From NCBI GenBank assembly GCA_963755755.1, contig CAVWLJ010000009.1, positions 124,001 through 188,000 on the forward strand: DNA of 64,000 nt. Direction: 5' to 3'. A program made the position numbers and the translations under genes. This stretch comes from DATKNA01 sp963755755 (GTDB taxonomy: Bacteria > Actinomycetota > Actinomycetes > Actinomycetales > Kineosporiaceae). The notes beneath the pieces are model-generated. The model searched no databases. It was not told where the DNA came from and saw only the letters and a list, made by a program, of their open reading frames with translations. Of the stretch, positions 29,090-37,433 are shown one piece after another (position 1 is the first letter of the stretch; each line of letters begins with the position of its first letter).

Positions 29090-30411
29090 GTGACCGATGC
29101 CCTGACCGTCCACGGCGGCACCCCCCTCACCGGCACGATCACGGTCCGTGGCGCCAAGAACTTCGTCTCCAAGGCGATGGTCGCGGCTCTGCTGGGTGGG
29201 GAACCGAGCCGCCTGTTGAACGTCCCGCAGATCCGCGACGTCACCGTCGTCACCGGCCTGCTCGAGCTGCACGGCGTCCAGGTGACCGAGGCCAGCCCCC
29301 GCGAGGGCGTGCTCGACCTCGACCCCAGCAACGTCGAGCGGGCGCACGTGGCCGACATCGACGCGCACGCGGGATCGAGCCGGATCCCGATCCTCTTCTG
29401 CGGCCCGCTCCTGCACCGTCTGGGTGAGGCCTTCATCCCCGACCTCGGCGGCTGCCGGATCGGTGACCGCCCGATCAACTACCACCTCGACGTGCTGCGG
29501 TCCTTCGGGGCGGTGGTCGACAAGCGGCCGCAGGGCATCCACCTCTCGGCGCCGAACGGGCTGCAGGGCGCCAAGCTCGAGCTGCCCTACCCCAGCGTGG
29601 GCACCACCGAGCAGGTGCTCCTCACCGCCGTCCGGGCGGAGGGGGTCACCGAGCTCAGCAACGCGGCGATCGAGCCCGAGATCATGGACCTCATCGCGGT
29701 GCTGCAGAAGATGGGCGCAGTGATCGGCGTCGACACCGACCGGGTCATCCGGATCGAGGGCGTCGACCGGCTCGGCGGCTTCACGCCACACCGCGCTGCC
29801 GGACCGCATCGAGGCGGCGTCGTGGGCGTGCGCGGCGCTGGCGACCCGCGGCGACATCACCGTCAAGGGCGCGCGGCAGCTGGAGATGATGACATTCCTC
29901 AACGTCTTCCGGAAGGTCGGCGGCGTGCTCGACATCGCCGACGACGGGATCCGGTTCTCCCACCCCGGCGGCAGCCTCAACTCCCTGGTGCTCGAGACCG
30001 CGGTGCACCCCGGGTTCATGACCGACTGGCAGCAGCCGCTCGTCGTCGCCCTCACCCAGGCCAACGGGCTGTCGATCGTGCACGAGACCGTCTACGAGAA
30101 CCGGTTCGGCTTCACGAAGGCCCTGCGGGAGATGGGCGCTCAGATCCAGCTCTACCGGGAGTGCCTCGGCGGCCTCCCGTGCCGCTTCGGCCAGCGCAAC
30201 TTCCGCCACTCGGCCGTCATCTCGGGCCCCTCGAAGCTGCACGCCGCCGACATCACCGTGCCTGACCTGCGCGGCGGCTTCAGCCATCTCATCGCGGCGC
30301 TCGCGGCCGAGGGGACGTCGCGCGGTGCGGGGCGTCGACCTCATCGACCGGGGGTACGAGCACTTCCTGGCGAAGCTCGACGCCCTCGGCGCCATGTACG
30401 AGCGCGACTGA
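29090..30411 (+). CDS. murA: UDP-N-acetylglucosamine 1-carboxyvinyltransferase (two frameshifts)
   Basis: First committed enzyme of peptidoglycan synthesis: transfers enolpyruvate from PEP to UDP-GlcNAc. Family signatures are TITVRGAKNFVSKAMVAALL, LPYPSVGTTEQVLLTAV, GGSLNSLVLETAVHPGFMTD and GLSIVHETVYENRFGF. The active-site loop reads LGGCRIGDRPINYH and keeps the catalytic Cys that fosfomycin attacks in most bacteria. Frames change near 29795 (then ALPDRIEAASWACAALATRG) and 30322 (then RVRGVDLIDRGYEHFLAKLD). The reconstructed length is about 440 residues. ATG 29081 is an alternative start. No operon partner is visible. Confidence 0.92.
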
Positions 30412-30445
30412 CCCACGCCACCCCGTCCCCGTCCCCTTCCTTCCC

Positions 30446-30484
30446 GCTGATCATGCACTTCGCGGCGATCATGCACTTCGCGGC
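30446..30484 (+). repeat. Intergenic repeat, copy 4 (left arm around the cold-shock-like gene)
   Basis: Two direct copies of GATCATGCACTTCGCGGC in tandem, starting GCTGATCATG. Its reverse complement recurs at 30746-30784 with one mismatch over 39 bases, on the other side of a single small gene. Confidence 0.85.
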
Positions 30485-30490
30485 GCCCAT

Positions 30491-30496
30491 TAGGCT
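30491..30496 (+). promoter_or_regulatory. Leaderless -10 box of the cold-shock-like gene
   Basis: TAGGCT ends 6 bases before GTG 30503 and immediately follows the left repeat arm. No ribosome binding site is present. Confidence 0.6.
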
Positions 30497-30502
30497 GGGC
30501 GG

Positions 30503-30736
30503 GTGCAGGCGACCGTTCACCGATTCGACGTGGCCACCCGTTCGGGTTCGGTCGTCACCGATGAGGGGCTGATCGTCCCGTTCGGCGCCGACGCCTTCGG
30601 CGCCAGCCGGCTGCGACACGTGCGGACGGGCCAGCGGCTGACCGTCGTCGTCGAGGGTGCGGGCCCTGACACACGCGTCGTGGCGATGTCGCTCGGAACC
30701 GTGGGCCTCCCGCCGGCCCGCCCGTCCCGCCCCTGA
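30503..30736 (+). CDS. Small cold-shock-domain-like protein
   Basis: A 77-residue protein, QATVHRFDVATRSGSVVTDE at the start, then VPFGADAFGASRLRHVRTGQ and RLTVVVEG. The pattern of short beta strands (T-V-x-x-F then G-S-V) resembles a degenerate cold-shock/OB fold, but the RNA-binding aromatic motifs of true Csp proteins (for example GFGFI) are missing. It is bounded on both sides by inverted copies of the GCATGATC repeat and has a leaderless-type promoter. The function is unknown. Confidence 0.65.
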   Translation: MQATVHRFDVATRSGSVVTDEGLIVPFGADAFGASRLRHVRTGQRLTVVVEGAGPDTRVVAMSLGTVGLPPARPSRP

Positions 30737-30745
30737 CCGCTGATC

Positions 30746-30784
30746 GCCGGGAAGTGCATGATCGCCGCGAAGTGCATGATCAGC
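30746..30784 (-). repeat. Intergenic repeat, copy 5 (right arm)
   Basis: Reverse complement of copy 4 with one mismatch in 39 bases. With copy 4 it could form a large stem around the 77-residue gene, or end transcription from both sides. Confidence 0.85.
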
Positions 30785-30826
30785 GCGTAGGGGAAGGCAG
30801 CGGGGGCGGGCGGAGGCGGGCGAGGG

Positions 30827-31459
30827 TCAGGCGGTGCGGTCGTGGAGGGCGGTGGCGGTCCGTGGGCCGACGCCGAGGGCGAGTGCCTGGTCGAGGTCTG
30901 CGGGCGTATCGACGTCCCGGCGCAGGCGGGGCAGGTCGAGGTCGAGCCGGACGGCGCCGCGCCGCACGTGCTCGGTGAGGGAGTCCGGCCCGAACGCCGG
31001 GTCCAGTTCCGCCGGCGTCCGCCCGGCGAGGAGCACCGTCCCGGACCCCTCGGCGTCCGGCACCGCGACCATCCGTGGCGCCCGCTCACCGAACAGCTGC
31101 GCGCCCGCGGCGGCCAGCGCCTGATCGAGGTCATCGGGAAGCAGGGCCGGGAGGTCGGCGAGCAGCACCGCGGTCGGCCCGGCGCACGCCAGCCCCGCGA
31201 CGCGCACGCCCGCGGCGATCGCGGGGACGAGGCCCGCCCCCGGTCGGGCCTCGGGGACGACGTGCGCGCCGAGGGCGCGAGCGGCGGCTCGCATCGTCGG
31301 ATCCGACGTCACGACGAGCACGCGCGCGACGGCGTCGGAGGCGAGCACCGCCTCGAGGCAGTCGAGCGCGATCGCGGCCGCCACCTCGGGCCGCGCGCCG
31401 AGGCGGGACTTCGCCAGCGGGCCGCCCTTGACGGGCAGGACCAGGGTCCACCGAGTCAC
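30827..31459 (-). CDS. cofC: Phosphoenolpyruvate/2-phospholactate guanylyltransferase
   Basis: A 210-residue nucleotidyltransferase of coenzyme F420 synthesis (CofC/FbiD), which activates PEP or 2-phospholactate with GTP. The nucleotide-binding start is WTLVLPVKGGPLAKSRLG, followed by VLVVTSDPTMRAAARALGAH, AVLLADLPALLPDDLDQAL and RMVAVPDAEGSGTVLLAG. GTG 31459 begins right before VTRWTLV. It is divergent from the acyltransferase-gpsA pair, the usual actinobacterial context, and indicates that the organism makes F420. Confidence 0.9.
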   Translation of the reverse strand: MTRWTLVLPVKGGPLAKSRLGARPEVAAAIALDCLEAVLASDAVARVLVVTSDPTMRAAARALGAHVVPEARPGAGLVPAIAAGVRVAGLACAGPTAVLLADLPALLPDDLDQALAAAGAQLFGERAPRMVAVPDAEGSGTVLLAGRTPAELDPAFGPDSLTEHVRRGAVRLDLDLPRLRRDVDTPADLDQALALGVGPRTATALHDRTA

Positions 31460-31571
31460 CGCTCGATTCTGCCGGTGCCCGGGCGGCCTTCTCGACACGG
31501 CCGCCCCTGCGAGTGAGGATGAACCGCTACCCCGCCCGCGAGGCGGCCCACCGCGATCGAGGAGCGCATTC

Positions 31572-32325
31572 GTGACCGCCCGCGAGTTCAGCCGGTCGTA
31601 CCGCCTGGCGGTGCGCCTGCTCCGGCCGCCGCTGACGGCGACGACGCGGCGGGACTGGCGTGGCGCCGAGAACCTGCCGACGGACAGCGGCTTCGTGGCC
31701 TGCTCGAACCACGTCTCCGAGATCGACCCGCTGACCCTGGCGCACTTCCTCGTCGACCACGGCTGGCCTCCGCGGTTCCTCGCCAAGCAGGCCGTGTTCG
31801 AGGTGCCGGTCATCGGCCGGATCATCACCGGCGCAGGTCAGATCCCGGTCAAGCGCAACTCGACGGACGCCGCCCGTTCGCTCGAGGCGGCCGTGGACGC
31901 CGTGCGCGCGGGGGAGTGCGTCGCCGTCTATCCCGAGGGTTCGATCACACGCGATCCCGACCTCTGGCCGATGACCGGCAAGACCGGCGCCGCGCGGATC
32001 GCCCTCACGACCGGGCTCCCCGTCGTCCCGGTCGCGCAATGGGGGCCGCAGGAGCTGCTCGCGCCCTACGGCAAGCGCCTGCACCTCTTGCGTCGTCCGC
32101 TCGTGCACGTGTGGGCGGGCCCACCGGTCGACCTGACGCCGTGGCAGGACCGTCCCCTCGACGCGACGGTGCTCGGCGAGGCGACGGACGCCATCCTCGA
32201 CGCGATCACGCGTCTCCTCGAGGAGATCCGCGGGGCGACGGCGCCGGCCCAGCGCTGGGACCCGCGCGCCCACGGGCAGCCGCTGACCGGGCAACTTCCG
32301 GCCGACGCGGCAGGAGAAGCAGTGA
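31572..32325 (+). CDS. 1-acyl-sn-glycerol-3-phosphate acyltransferase-like (PlsC family), frameshifted at end
   Basis: A PlsC-type lysophospholipid acyltransferase of about 250 residues. The catalytic motif I is CSNHVSEIDPLTLAHFL (H-x4-D), with GAGQIPVKRN as motif II and VAVYPEGSITRDPDLWPMTG as motif III. In the given sequence the frame runs on without a stop into gpsA. Removing one G from the run near 32288 gives PLTGNFRPTRQEKQ and TGA at 32323-32325, overlapping the gpsA GTG. That end matches family length, so I reject a true fusion. Confidence 0.85.
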
Positions 32326-33329
32326 CGCGGGTCGCCGTCCTCGGTAGCGGATCCTGGGGGACGACGTTCGCCATCGTGCTCGCCGACGCCGGGGCGAAGG
32401 TGACGCTGTGGGGGCGCGACCCGGCGGTCTGCGCCGAGATCGCCGAGGGTCACACGAACAGCCGCTACCTCGGCAGCACCGTCCTCCCGGACACCATCGA
32501 CGCCTCCCCGGACGCCGGCAGCGTGCTCGCGGACGCCGAGGTCGTCGTCCTCGCCGTCCCGTCGCAGACGCTGCGGCAGAACCTGGCCGCGTGGCGGCCG
32601 CTGCTGCCCCGGTCCGCGCCGGTCGTCAGCCTGATGAAGGGCGTCGAGCACGGCACGCACCTGCGGATGAGCGAGGTGGTCCGGAACGTCGCGGGCATCG
32701 GCGAGGATCGGGTCGTCGTCGTGTCCGGCCCGAACCTGGCCCGGGAGATCGCACAGCGGCAGCCGACGGCGTCCGTGGTCGCCTCGGCCGACGCGGACGC
32801 CGCGGAGCTCGTGGCGCAGGCCTGCTCGGCGCCGTACTTCCGGCCCTACACCCACACCGACGTCGTCGGCGTCGAGCTCGGTGGAGCCGTCAAGAACGTC
32901 ATCGCCCTCGCCGTGGGCGTCGCGGAGGGCATGGGGCTCGGCGACAACACGAAGGCCACGATCATCACCCGAGGGCTCGCCGAGACGGCACGGCTCGGGG
33001 CCGCCCTCGGCGCCGACCCGGTGACGCTCGCCGGTCTCGCCGGTCTCGGCGACCTCGTCGCCACGTGCGCGTCGCCGCTCTCCCGCAACCGGACGGTCGG
33101 CGTGGCGCTCGGGCAGGGTCTCGACCTGGAGCAGGCGGTGGCGGCGGCGAAGCACACGGCCGAGGGCCTCACCTCGTGCGGGCCGATCCTGCGGCTCGCC
33201 CGCGCGCACGGCGTCGACATGCCGATCACGGAGCAGGTCGTCGCCCTGGTGGCCGGGCAGGGGCGGCTCCCGCTGGGGGAGGTGGCGGCCCGGCTGCTGG
33301 AGCGTCCCCGCAAGCCCGAGGGACTCTGA
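32322..33329 (+). CDS. gpsA: NAD(P)+-dependent glycerol-3-phosphate dehydrogenase
   Basis: Makes sn-glycerol-3-phosphate for phospholipids from dihydroxyacetone phosphate. The Rossmann motif is RVAVLGSGSWGTTFAIVLAD at the N-terminus. VVVSGPNLAREIAQRQPTAS and the catalytic Lys region VELGGAVKNVIALAVGVAEG are conserved, as is LAGLAGLGDLVATCASPLSR. GTG 32322 follows AGGAGAA and overlaps the stop of the acyltransferase after frame correction, so glycerolipid enzymes are coupled. 335 residues, intact. Confidence 0.94.
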   Translation: MTRVAVLGSGSWGTTFAIVLADAGAKVTLWGRDPAVCAEIAEGHTNSRYLGSTVLPDTIDASPDAGSVLADAEVVVLAVPSQTLRQNLAAWRPLLPRSAPVVSLMKGVEHGTHLRMSEVVRNVAGIGEDRVVVVSGPNLAREIAQRQPTASVVASADADAAELVAQACSAPYFRPYTHTDVVGVELGGAVKNVIALAVGVAEGMGLGDNTKATIITRGLAETARLGAALGADPVTLAGLAGLGDLVATCASPLSRNRTVGVALGQGLDLEQAVAAAKHTAEGLTSCGPILRLARAHGVDMPITEQVVALVAGQGRLPLGEVAARLLERPRKPEGL

Positions 33330-33380
33330 GCCGTCAGGCGCCTCGCCGAGGCTCACTCGGAGCCTGAGGACTCTGAGCCG

Positions 33381-34074
33381 TCAGGCGATCCGCGCCGGCG
33401 GCAGGTCGACGACGACGCAGCAGCGACCCGGAGCCGGGTCCAGCCGTGACGCGGCCCGCTCCGCCTGGAGGGCGCCGAGCAGCCCCTCGACGAGCGCCGC
33501 GTTGATCCCGCAGACCAGGGCGGTGTGCCGAGCGGCCAGGGCCTGGTACGGGCAGTTGGCGAGCTCGACCGTGCCGGCGCTGTCGTGCGGGTCGTAGCGC
33601 GGCTCGTATCCCAGGTCGGTGAGGGCGCCGACGACGTCGCCCTCCGGGCGGTCCTGGGCGAGGCGCTTCCCTGCTGCGCGCGCCGCCTCCTCGGACCGCC
33701 GGTTGCAGAGCCTCTCCGCTCGTCCCGGCCTGCTCGACCGCCTCCGCGAGCACCTCGGCGACGAGCGCGTACCGGCGGGCAGGAACGTTGATGCTGATCT
33801 CGGCGCGCGCCCGGCGGTAGAGCTTGGCCGGCCGCCCGGCCCCGGGCCCGGTGCGCCCCGTCAGCCGCCGGTACTCGGTCGTCAGGAAACCGGCCTCGAC
33901 GAGTCGGTCGAGATGGAACTTCACCGTGTGCCGGGGCAGGCCCAGCTCCTGCGCGGCCTCGTCACGGCCCACCGCCTCACCGCGCCGCGCGACGTACTCG
34001 TAGAGCCGGCGCCGCGTGGGCTCCACGAGCGCCTCCAGGCGGGCGACGTCCTCGCCCCACGATTGCCCGCTCAT
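33381..34074 (-). CDS. HTH regulator with Cys-rich C-terminus (SufR-like), frameshifted
   Basis: A regulator of about 230 residues. The N-terminal winged helix reads LVEPTRRRLYEYVARRGEAV, then LPRHTVKFHLDRLVEAGFL. After a frame correction near 33700 the C-terminal domain shows NCPYQALAARHTALVCGIN and PAPGRCCVVVDLPPARIA, a spacing of four Cys like that of the Fe-S sensor SufR. An Fe-S or metal-binding role is inferred. ATG 34074 follows GGGAGG. It is divergent from an FAD-dependent reductase, the likely target. Confidence 0.78.
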
Positions 34075-34112
34075 CCCGGCGGCCTCCCGATCTCTTCTAA
34101 AGGACATACATC

Positions 34113-34141
34113 TTGACGAAAGAGTAGCGCAGATCTAACGT
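34113..34141 (+). promoter_or_regulatory. Candidate promoter of the FAD reductase gene
   Basis: TTGACG (34113-34118) and TAACGT (34136-34141) with a 17-base spacer in the divergent region with the Cys-rich regulator. The transcript would have a 20-30 base leader before ATG 34170, which has GGAGGTG in front. Confidence 0.6.
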
Positions 34142-34169
34142 CCGGGACACCACTCCCTGGAGGTGACCC

Positions 34170-35405
34170 ATGACCGGTCCCGCACGCATCGTCCTCGTCG
34201 GTGGTGGTCTCGCGGCTGCCAAGACCGCCCAGGCACTCCGCAGGCGCGGCTACGACGGCACCCTCACGCTGCTGACCGCCGAGCCGCACCGCCCCTACGA
34301 GCGGCCGCCGCTCTCCAAGGGCTACCTGTCCGGCGACACCCCGGCGGAGGAGGTCTTCGTCCACGAGGCCGGCTGGTACGCCGAGCACGACGTCGACCTG
34401 CGCACCAGCACGGCCGTGGTGGCACTCGACCGGGAGCGCCGCGAGGTCCGCGCCGCCTCGGGGGAGCGTTTCGAGTACGACGCCGTCCTCCTCGCGACCG
34501 GTGCCTCGCCACGACGGCCGCCGATCCCCGGCGCGTACGCCGACGGCGTCCTCGCGCTGCGCACGATCGACGACAGCGACGCCCTGCAGGCCCGCTTCGC
34601 GCGTGGCGAGCCCGTGGTGGTCGTCGGCGGCGGGTGGATCGGCCTCGAGGCCTCGGCCGCAGCCCGCCGCGCGGGTTGCGAGGTCACGGTCGTCGAGACT
34701 GCGTCGCAACCCCTGCAGCGCGTGCTCGGTACGCGCGTCGCCTCGGCCTTCACGGCCCTGCACCGCGATCACGGGGTGCGGTTCGTGCTCGGCGCCTCCG
34801 TCGAGGCCCTTCCGGTCGACGGATCCGGCGCGGTCGCCGGCGTCCGGCTCGCCGACGGCACGGTGCTGCCCGGCGCCACCGTCCTGGTCGCCGTCGGGGT
34901 GACGCCCGCCGACGGGCTCGCGCGGGAGGCGGGCCTGCAGATCGCGAACGGCATCGCCGTCGGCTCGGACCTGCGCAGCAGCGATCCCGCCGTCATCGCC
35001 GCCGGTGACGTCGCCGCCGCCGAGCACCCGATCCTCGGGCGCCGGTTGCGCGTGGAGCACTGGGCGAACGCCGTGCGCCAGGCTCCGGTCGCCGCAGCGG
35101 CGCTGCTCGGGGAGCCGGCGAGTTACGAGCGGATGCCGTACGTCTTCTCGGACCAGTACGACGTGTCGCTCGAGTACGTCGGCGCAGCGGAGCACCCCGA
35201 GCAGGCGGAGGTCGTCGTCCGCGGTTCGCTCGAGGACCGCCGGTTCGTCGCCTTCTGGCTGCAGGAGGGGCTCGTACAGGCAGCGATGACCGTGGGCCTC
35301 ACCGGCCTGGTCCCGGCGCTCGAGGATCTCGTCCGATCCGGACGTCCCGTGGACACGGCGCGTCTCGCCGATCCCGCGGCGCCGCTGGACGCCGTGAACG
35401 CCTGA
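34170..35405 (+). CDS. FAD-dependent ferredoxin/rubredoxin-type reductase
   Basis: A 411-residue flavoprotein of the BphA4/putidaredoxin reductase type, which passes electrons from NAD(P)H to a small Fe-S protein. FAD site: IVLVGGGLAAAKTAQALRRR and RPYERPPLSKGYLSG. NAD(P) site: VVVVGGGWIGLEASAAARRA. The second FAD motif is VIAAGDVAAAEHPILGRRLR, followed by EHWANAVRQAPVAAAALLG. No ferredoxin or oxygenase gene is adjacent. The divergent Cys-rich regulator suggests redox or Fe-S responsive control. Confidence 0.9.
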   Translation: MTGPARIVLVGGGLAAAKTAQALRRRGYDGTLTLLTAEPHRPYERPPLSKGYLSGDTPAEEVFVHEAGWYAEHDVDLRTSTAVVALDRERREVRAASGERFEYDAVLLATGASPRRPPIPGAYADGVLALRTIDDSDALQARFARGEPVVVVGGGWIGLEASAAARRAGCEVTVVETASQPLQRVLGTRVASAFTALHRDHGVRFVLGASVEALPVDGSGAVAGVRLADGTVLPGATVLVAVGVTPADGLAREAGLQIANGIAVGSDLRSSDPAVIAAGDVAAAEHPILGRRLRVEHWANAVRQAPVAAAALLGEPASYERMPYVFSDQYDVSLEYVGAAEHPEQAEVVVRGSLEDRRFVAFWLQEGLVQAAMTVGLTGLVPALEDLVRSGRPVDTARLADPAAPLDAVNA

Positions 35406-35578
35406 AGCGCGAGTGCGGGGGCAGTCGGCGACGCACAGGTACTCCGACGACGGCTGGATGTGAGCTCGGCGCATTTCGGGGTATATGAGGCGCCTGGCGC
35501 AGGCGTCACACCGGTGTCTTTGGCCTCACTGCTGGCGTTCTGACGACTGGTGCCGCACAGTAGTTGTCAGAGCACTCT

Positions 35579-35860
35579 ATGTCAGATGACAGCTCGGGAC
35601 CCGCGTCCAGCCAAGGGCAGGTGCACATCGTGAATCTCCCCAGCCGACCCGTTCATGAAGCCCTCCGCTCGGAGTACGACGGAAGGCGATCGCTGTTCGA
35701 GTGCCTGATGCCGGGCTGCCGGTATCGCGCCGCACTGGACCATCAGGACGGCCGATACACGTTGCTCGACCGCGGCGACCCGTCCGTGCGTCACTACGGG
35801 ACGACGGGCCCCGTCGAGATCACGGTCGACGGGCCGCCGGACGAAGAGCGCGCCGCCTGA
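35579..35860 (+). CDS. Hypothetical protein with a C-x4-C pair
   Basis: A 93-residue soluble protein from ATG 35579. The core YDGRRSLFECLMPGCRYRAA then LDHQDGRYTLLDRGDPSVRH looks like a small beta-rich domain. No ribosome binding site is obvious. A shorter start is possible. A minus-strand frame overlaps it but has arginine-rich shadow composition. No family is recognised. Confidence 0.45.
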   Translation: MSDDSSGPASSQGQVHIVNLPSRPVHEALRSEYDGRRSLFECLMPGCRYRAALDHQDGRYTLLDRGDPSVRHYGTTGPVEITVDGPPDEERAA

Positions 35861-35913
35861 TCCGTTGACGTCGGTTCGCGAAGGAGGCCGCGTCACGTCG
35901 AGACGGGAGTCCG

Positions 35914-36749
35914 TCAGCCGTCGCGCGACTCTGGGCTGAGTGCCCGGCCCCAGCATCCGCACGACGGCGACGAGCCGTGCACGCGTCGTACCTGGCGGGC
36001 ACGGCGACGAGGGTGTCGATGACGCGGGGCTCTCCGGCGACCAGAGCGACCTGGCGGCGGGCGAGCGGTTCCGCCGCCCGGCCTCCGGCCGGCCCGATGG
36101 CGAGGTCCCACTCGAGGTTCACCTGGTCGGGCGCGGCCAGGGTGTCGTCGGGGCCGAGCGTGAGAACCACGTGCGCGCTGGCGCCGCCGAGAACGAGCGC
36201 CGGGCTCTCCAGGACGCCGTAGGCCCACAGCGAGTCCGGTGCCAGGGCCGGCGTCGCAACGGCGGGTGCGGGGACTTCCGGTACCGGCATGTCGAGGCCG
36301 CTCTTCGACGCGACGAAACGCGCGATCCGTTCGGGGTTCCAGCCGGACCACGTGTCGAAGGCCTGGCTCTCGACGTCCACGATGCGAGTCGCCACCGTGC
36401 CGGAACCGGCCTCGTCGGTCTGGACCTCGAGCGTGAAGCTGTGGCGTACGCGCGGCCGGCCGGCACGGGGGCGTGGGGGGCGACCGGCGCGTGTCGGCTG
36501 ACGGCCGGCGGGCGGGCCGGCCTCGACGAGGCGCCCCGCCTGGTCGATCCAGTCCTGCGCGCGGTCGTGGTCCGGCCGGACGCGCCAGTCGGCGCTGCGC
36601 TCGACGACGTCGTCGGCGGAGGCCCGCGCCAGCCGCTCCAGGCTCCCGAGGCCGATCCCGGCCAGCCGCTTCGCCACCGCCGGACCGACTCCGCTGATCG
36701 CGAGGAGGCCCCGCTCGCCCTCGTCGGCGCTCGCGCTGTCGTCGGACAT
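35914..36749 (-). CDS. Helix-hairpin-helix domain protein of unknown function (C-terminus uncertain)
   Basis: Starts MSDDSASADEGERGLLAISG. Residues 12-55 form a helix-hairpin-helix repeat (GVGPAVAKRLAGIGLGSLER) as in DNA-binding or protein-docking HhH domains. After a Pro/Arg linker comes a beta-rich domain with RHSFTLEVQTDEAGSGTVAT, then FDTWSGWNPERIARFVASK and SLWAYGVLESPALVLGGASA. The last 30 residues cannot be fixed: one or two indels near 35940-35990 decide between several ends, and I use the TGA at 35914. The neighbour upstream on the same strand is a small unknown gene, and both face away from a SARP regulator. Confidence 0.55.
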
Positions 36750-36835
36750 GCTCGTCGTCCACCCTCCTGGCCGCGGCCACGCCCTCGCCGGCCGTGCGCT
36801 CACGCAGGAGGGCACGACCGGCGAGGCCAGGCGGA

Positions 36836-37270
36836 TCAGACGACCATGTAGTCGCCGAGATCGAAGATCGCGGCGATGTCGGTGTGCGACTGAGCCGGGT
36901 TGGTGACCACGAAGGTCAGGGCGAAGTGGTAGGCCTTGGACACGTCCGGCAGGTCGGGCTCCTGGAAGGACAGCGTCCAGTCGTAGGTCTTGGACGGCGG
37001 GTCGTTCGGGCTGGTCGCGCCGGTCAGGCTGATCGTGACCTCCTTCACGGTGCCGTCGAACGGTCCGCCGATCTCGTCCGCGGCGAGCCGCACGTGGCCG
37101 GTGCCGGTCACGTCGCCGGGCAGGGTGACCCGGCCGGTCAGGGTGGCCCCGAGGTCGATGTCGATGACGTTGACCGGGTTGCCGCTGGGGTCGACGAAGC
37201 TGTCGAGGTAGAACGTGCCGGTCGGCGGTGGGCCGAACTGGACGGGCGTGCTTTCGGGAATGGTCGGCAT
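36836..37270 (-). CDS. Hypothetical 144-residue beta-rich protein
   Basis: Starts MPTIPESTPVQFGPPPTGTF with GGAGGGACCACC in front. Alternating hydrophobic strands (VNVIDIDLGATLTGRVTLPG, VKEVTISLTGATS, AYHFALTFVVTN) suggest an all-beta sandwich. It has no signal peptide, Cys or catalytic motif that I recognise. Codon use is normal for the region. It is probably co-transcribed with the HhH protein and divergent from the SARP gene. Confidence 0.6.
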   Translation of the reverse strand: MPTIPESTPVQFGPPPTGTFYLDSFVDPSGNPVNVIDIDLGATLTGRVTLPGDVTGTGHVRLAADEIGGPFDGTVKEVTISLTGATSPNDPPSKTYDWTLSFQEPDLPDVSKAYHFALTFVVTNPAQSHTDIAAIFDLGDYMVV

Positions 37271-37342
37271 GGTGGTCCCTCCGAGTGGCGGTGCAAGGGC
37301 GCTCCGGTCGGGGCGCCGCACGCCGAGACCATGCGCCGTGGC

Positions 37343-37361
37343 GGCTTAGCCACGGCTTAGC
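37343..37361 (+). promoter_or_regulatory. Candidate SARP-type operator: 11-bp-phased direct repeat
   Basis: GGCTTAGC at 37343-37350 recurs at 37354-37361, exactly one helical turn (11 bp) apart. Direct heptamers at this phase are the known target form of SARP regulators. An inverted repeat CCGTGGC/GCCACGG (37336-37342, 37349-37355) overlaps it. It lies between the 144-residue gene and the SARP gene. Confidence 0.5.
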
Positions 37362-37433
37362 GGGCACTTACCGCTGTATCTGGGTCGCTCCCTGCTGCTC
37401 TCTCCCCCTGTCAGCCCAGCGAGGCACGGGCCT

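Noticed and set aside
31428..33329. True acyltransferase-GpsA bifunctional enzyme
   Set aside because: One base fewer in a G run gives a normal stop overlapping the gpsA start, and the window is full of such indels.
35582..35962. Minus-strand gene covering the 93-residue hypothetical gene
   Set aside because: Its composition looks like the complement of the plus-strand frame, and it needs the C-terminus of the HhH gene to be extended in a shifted frame.
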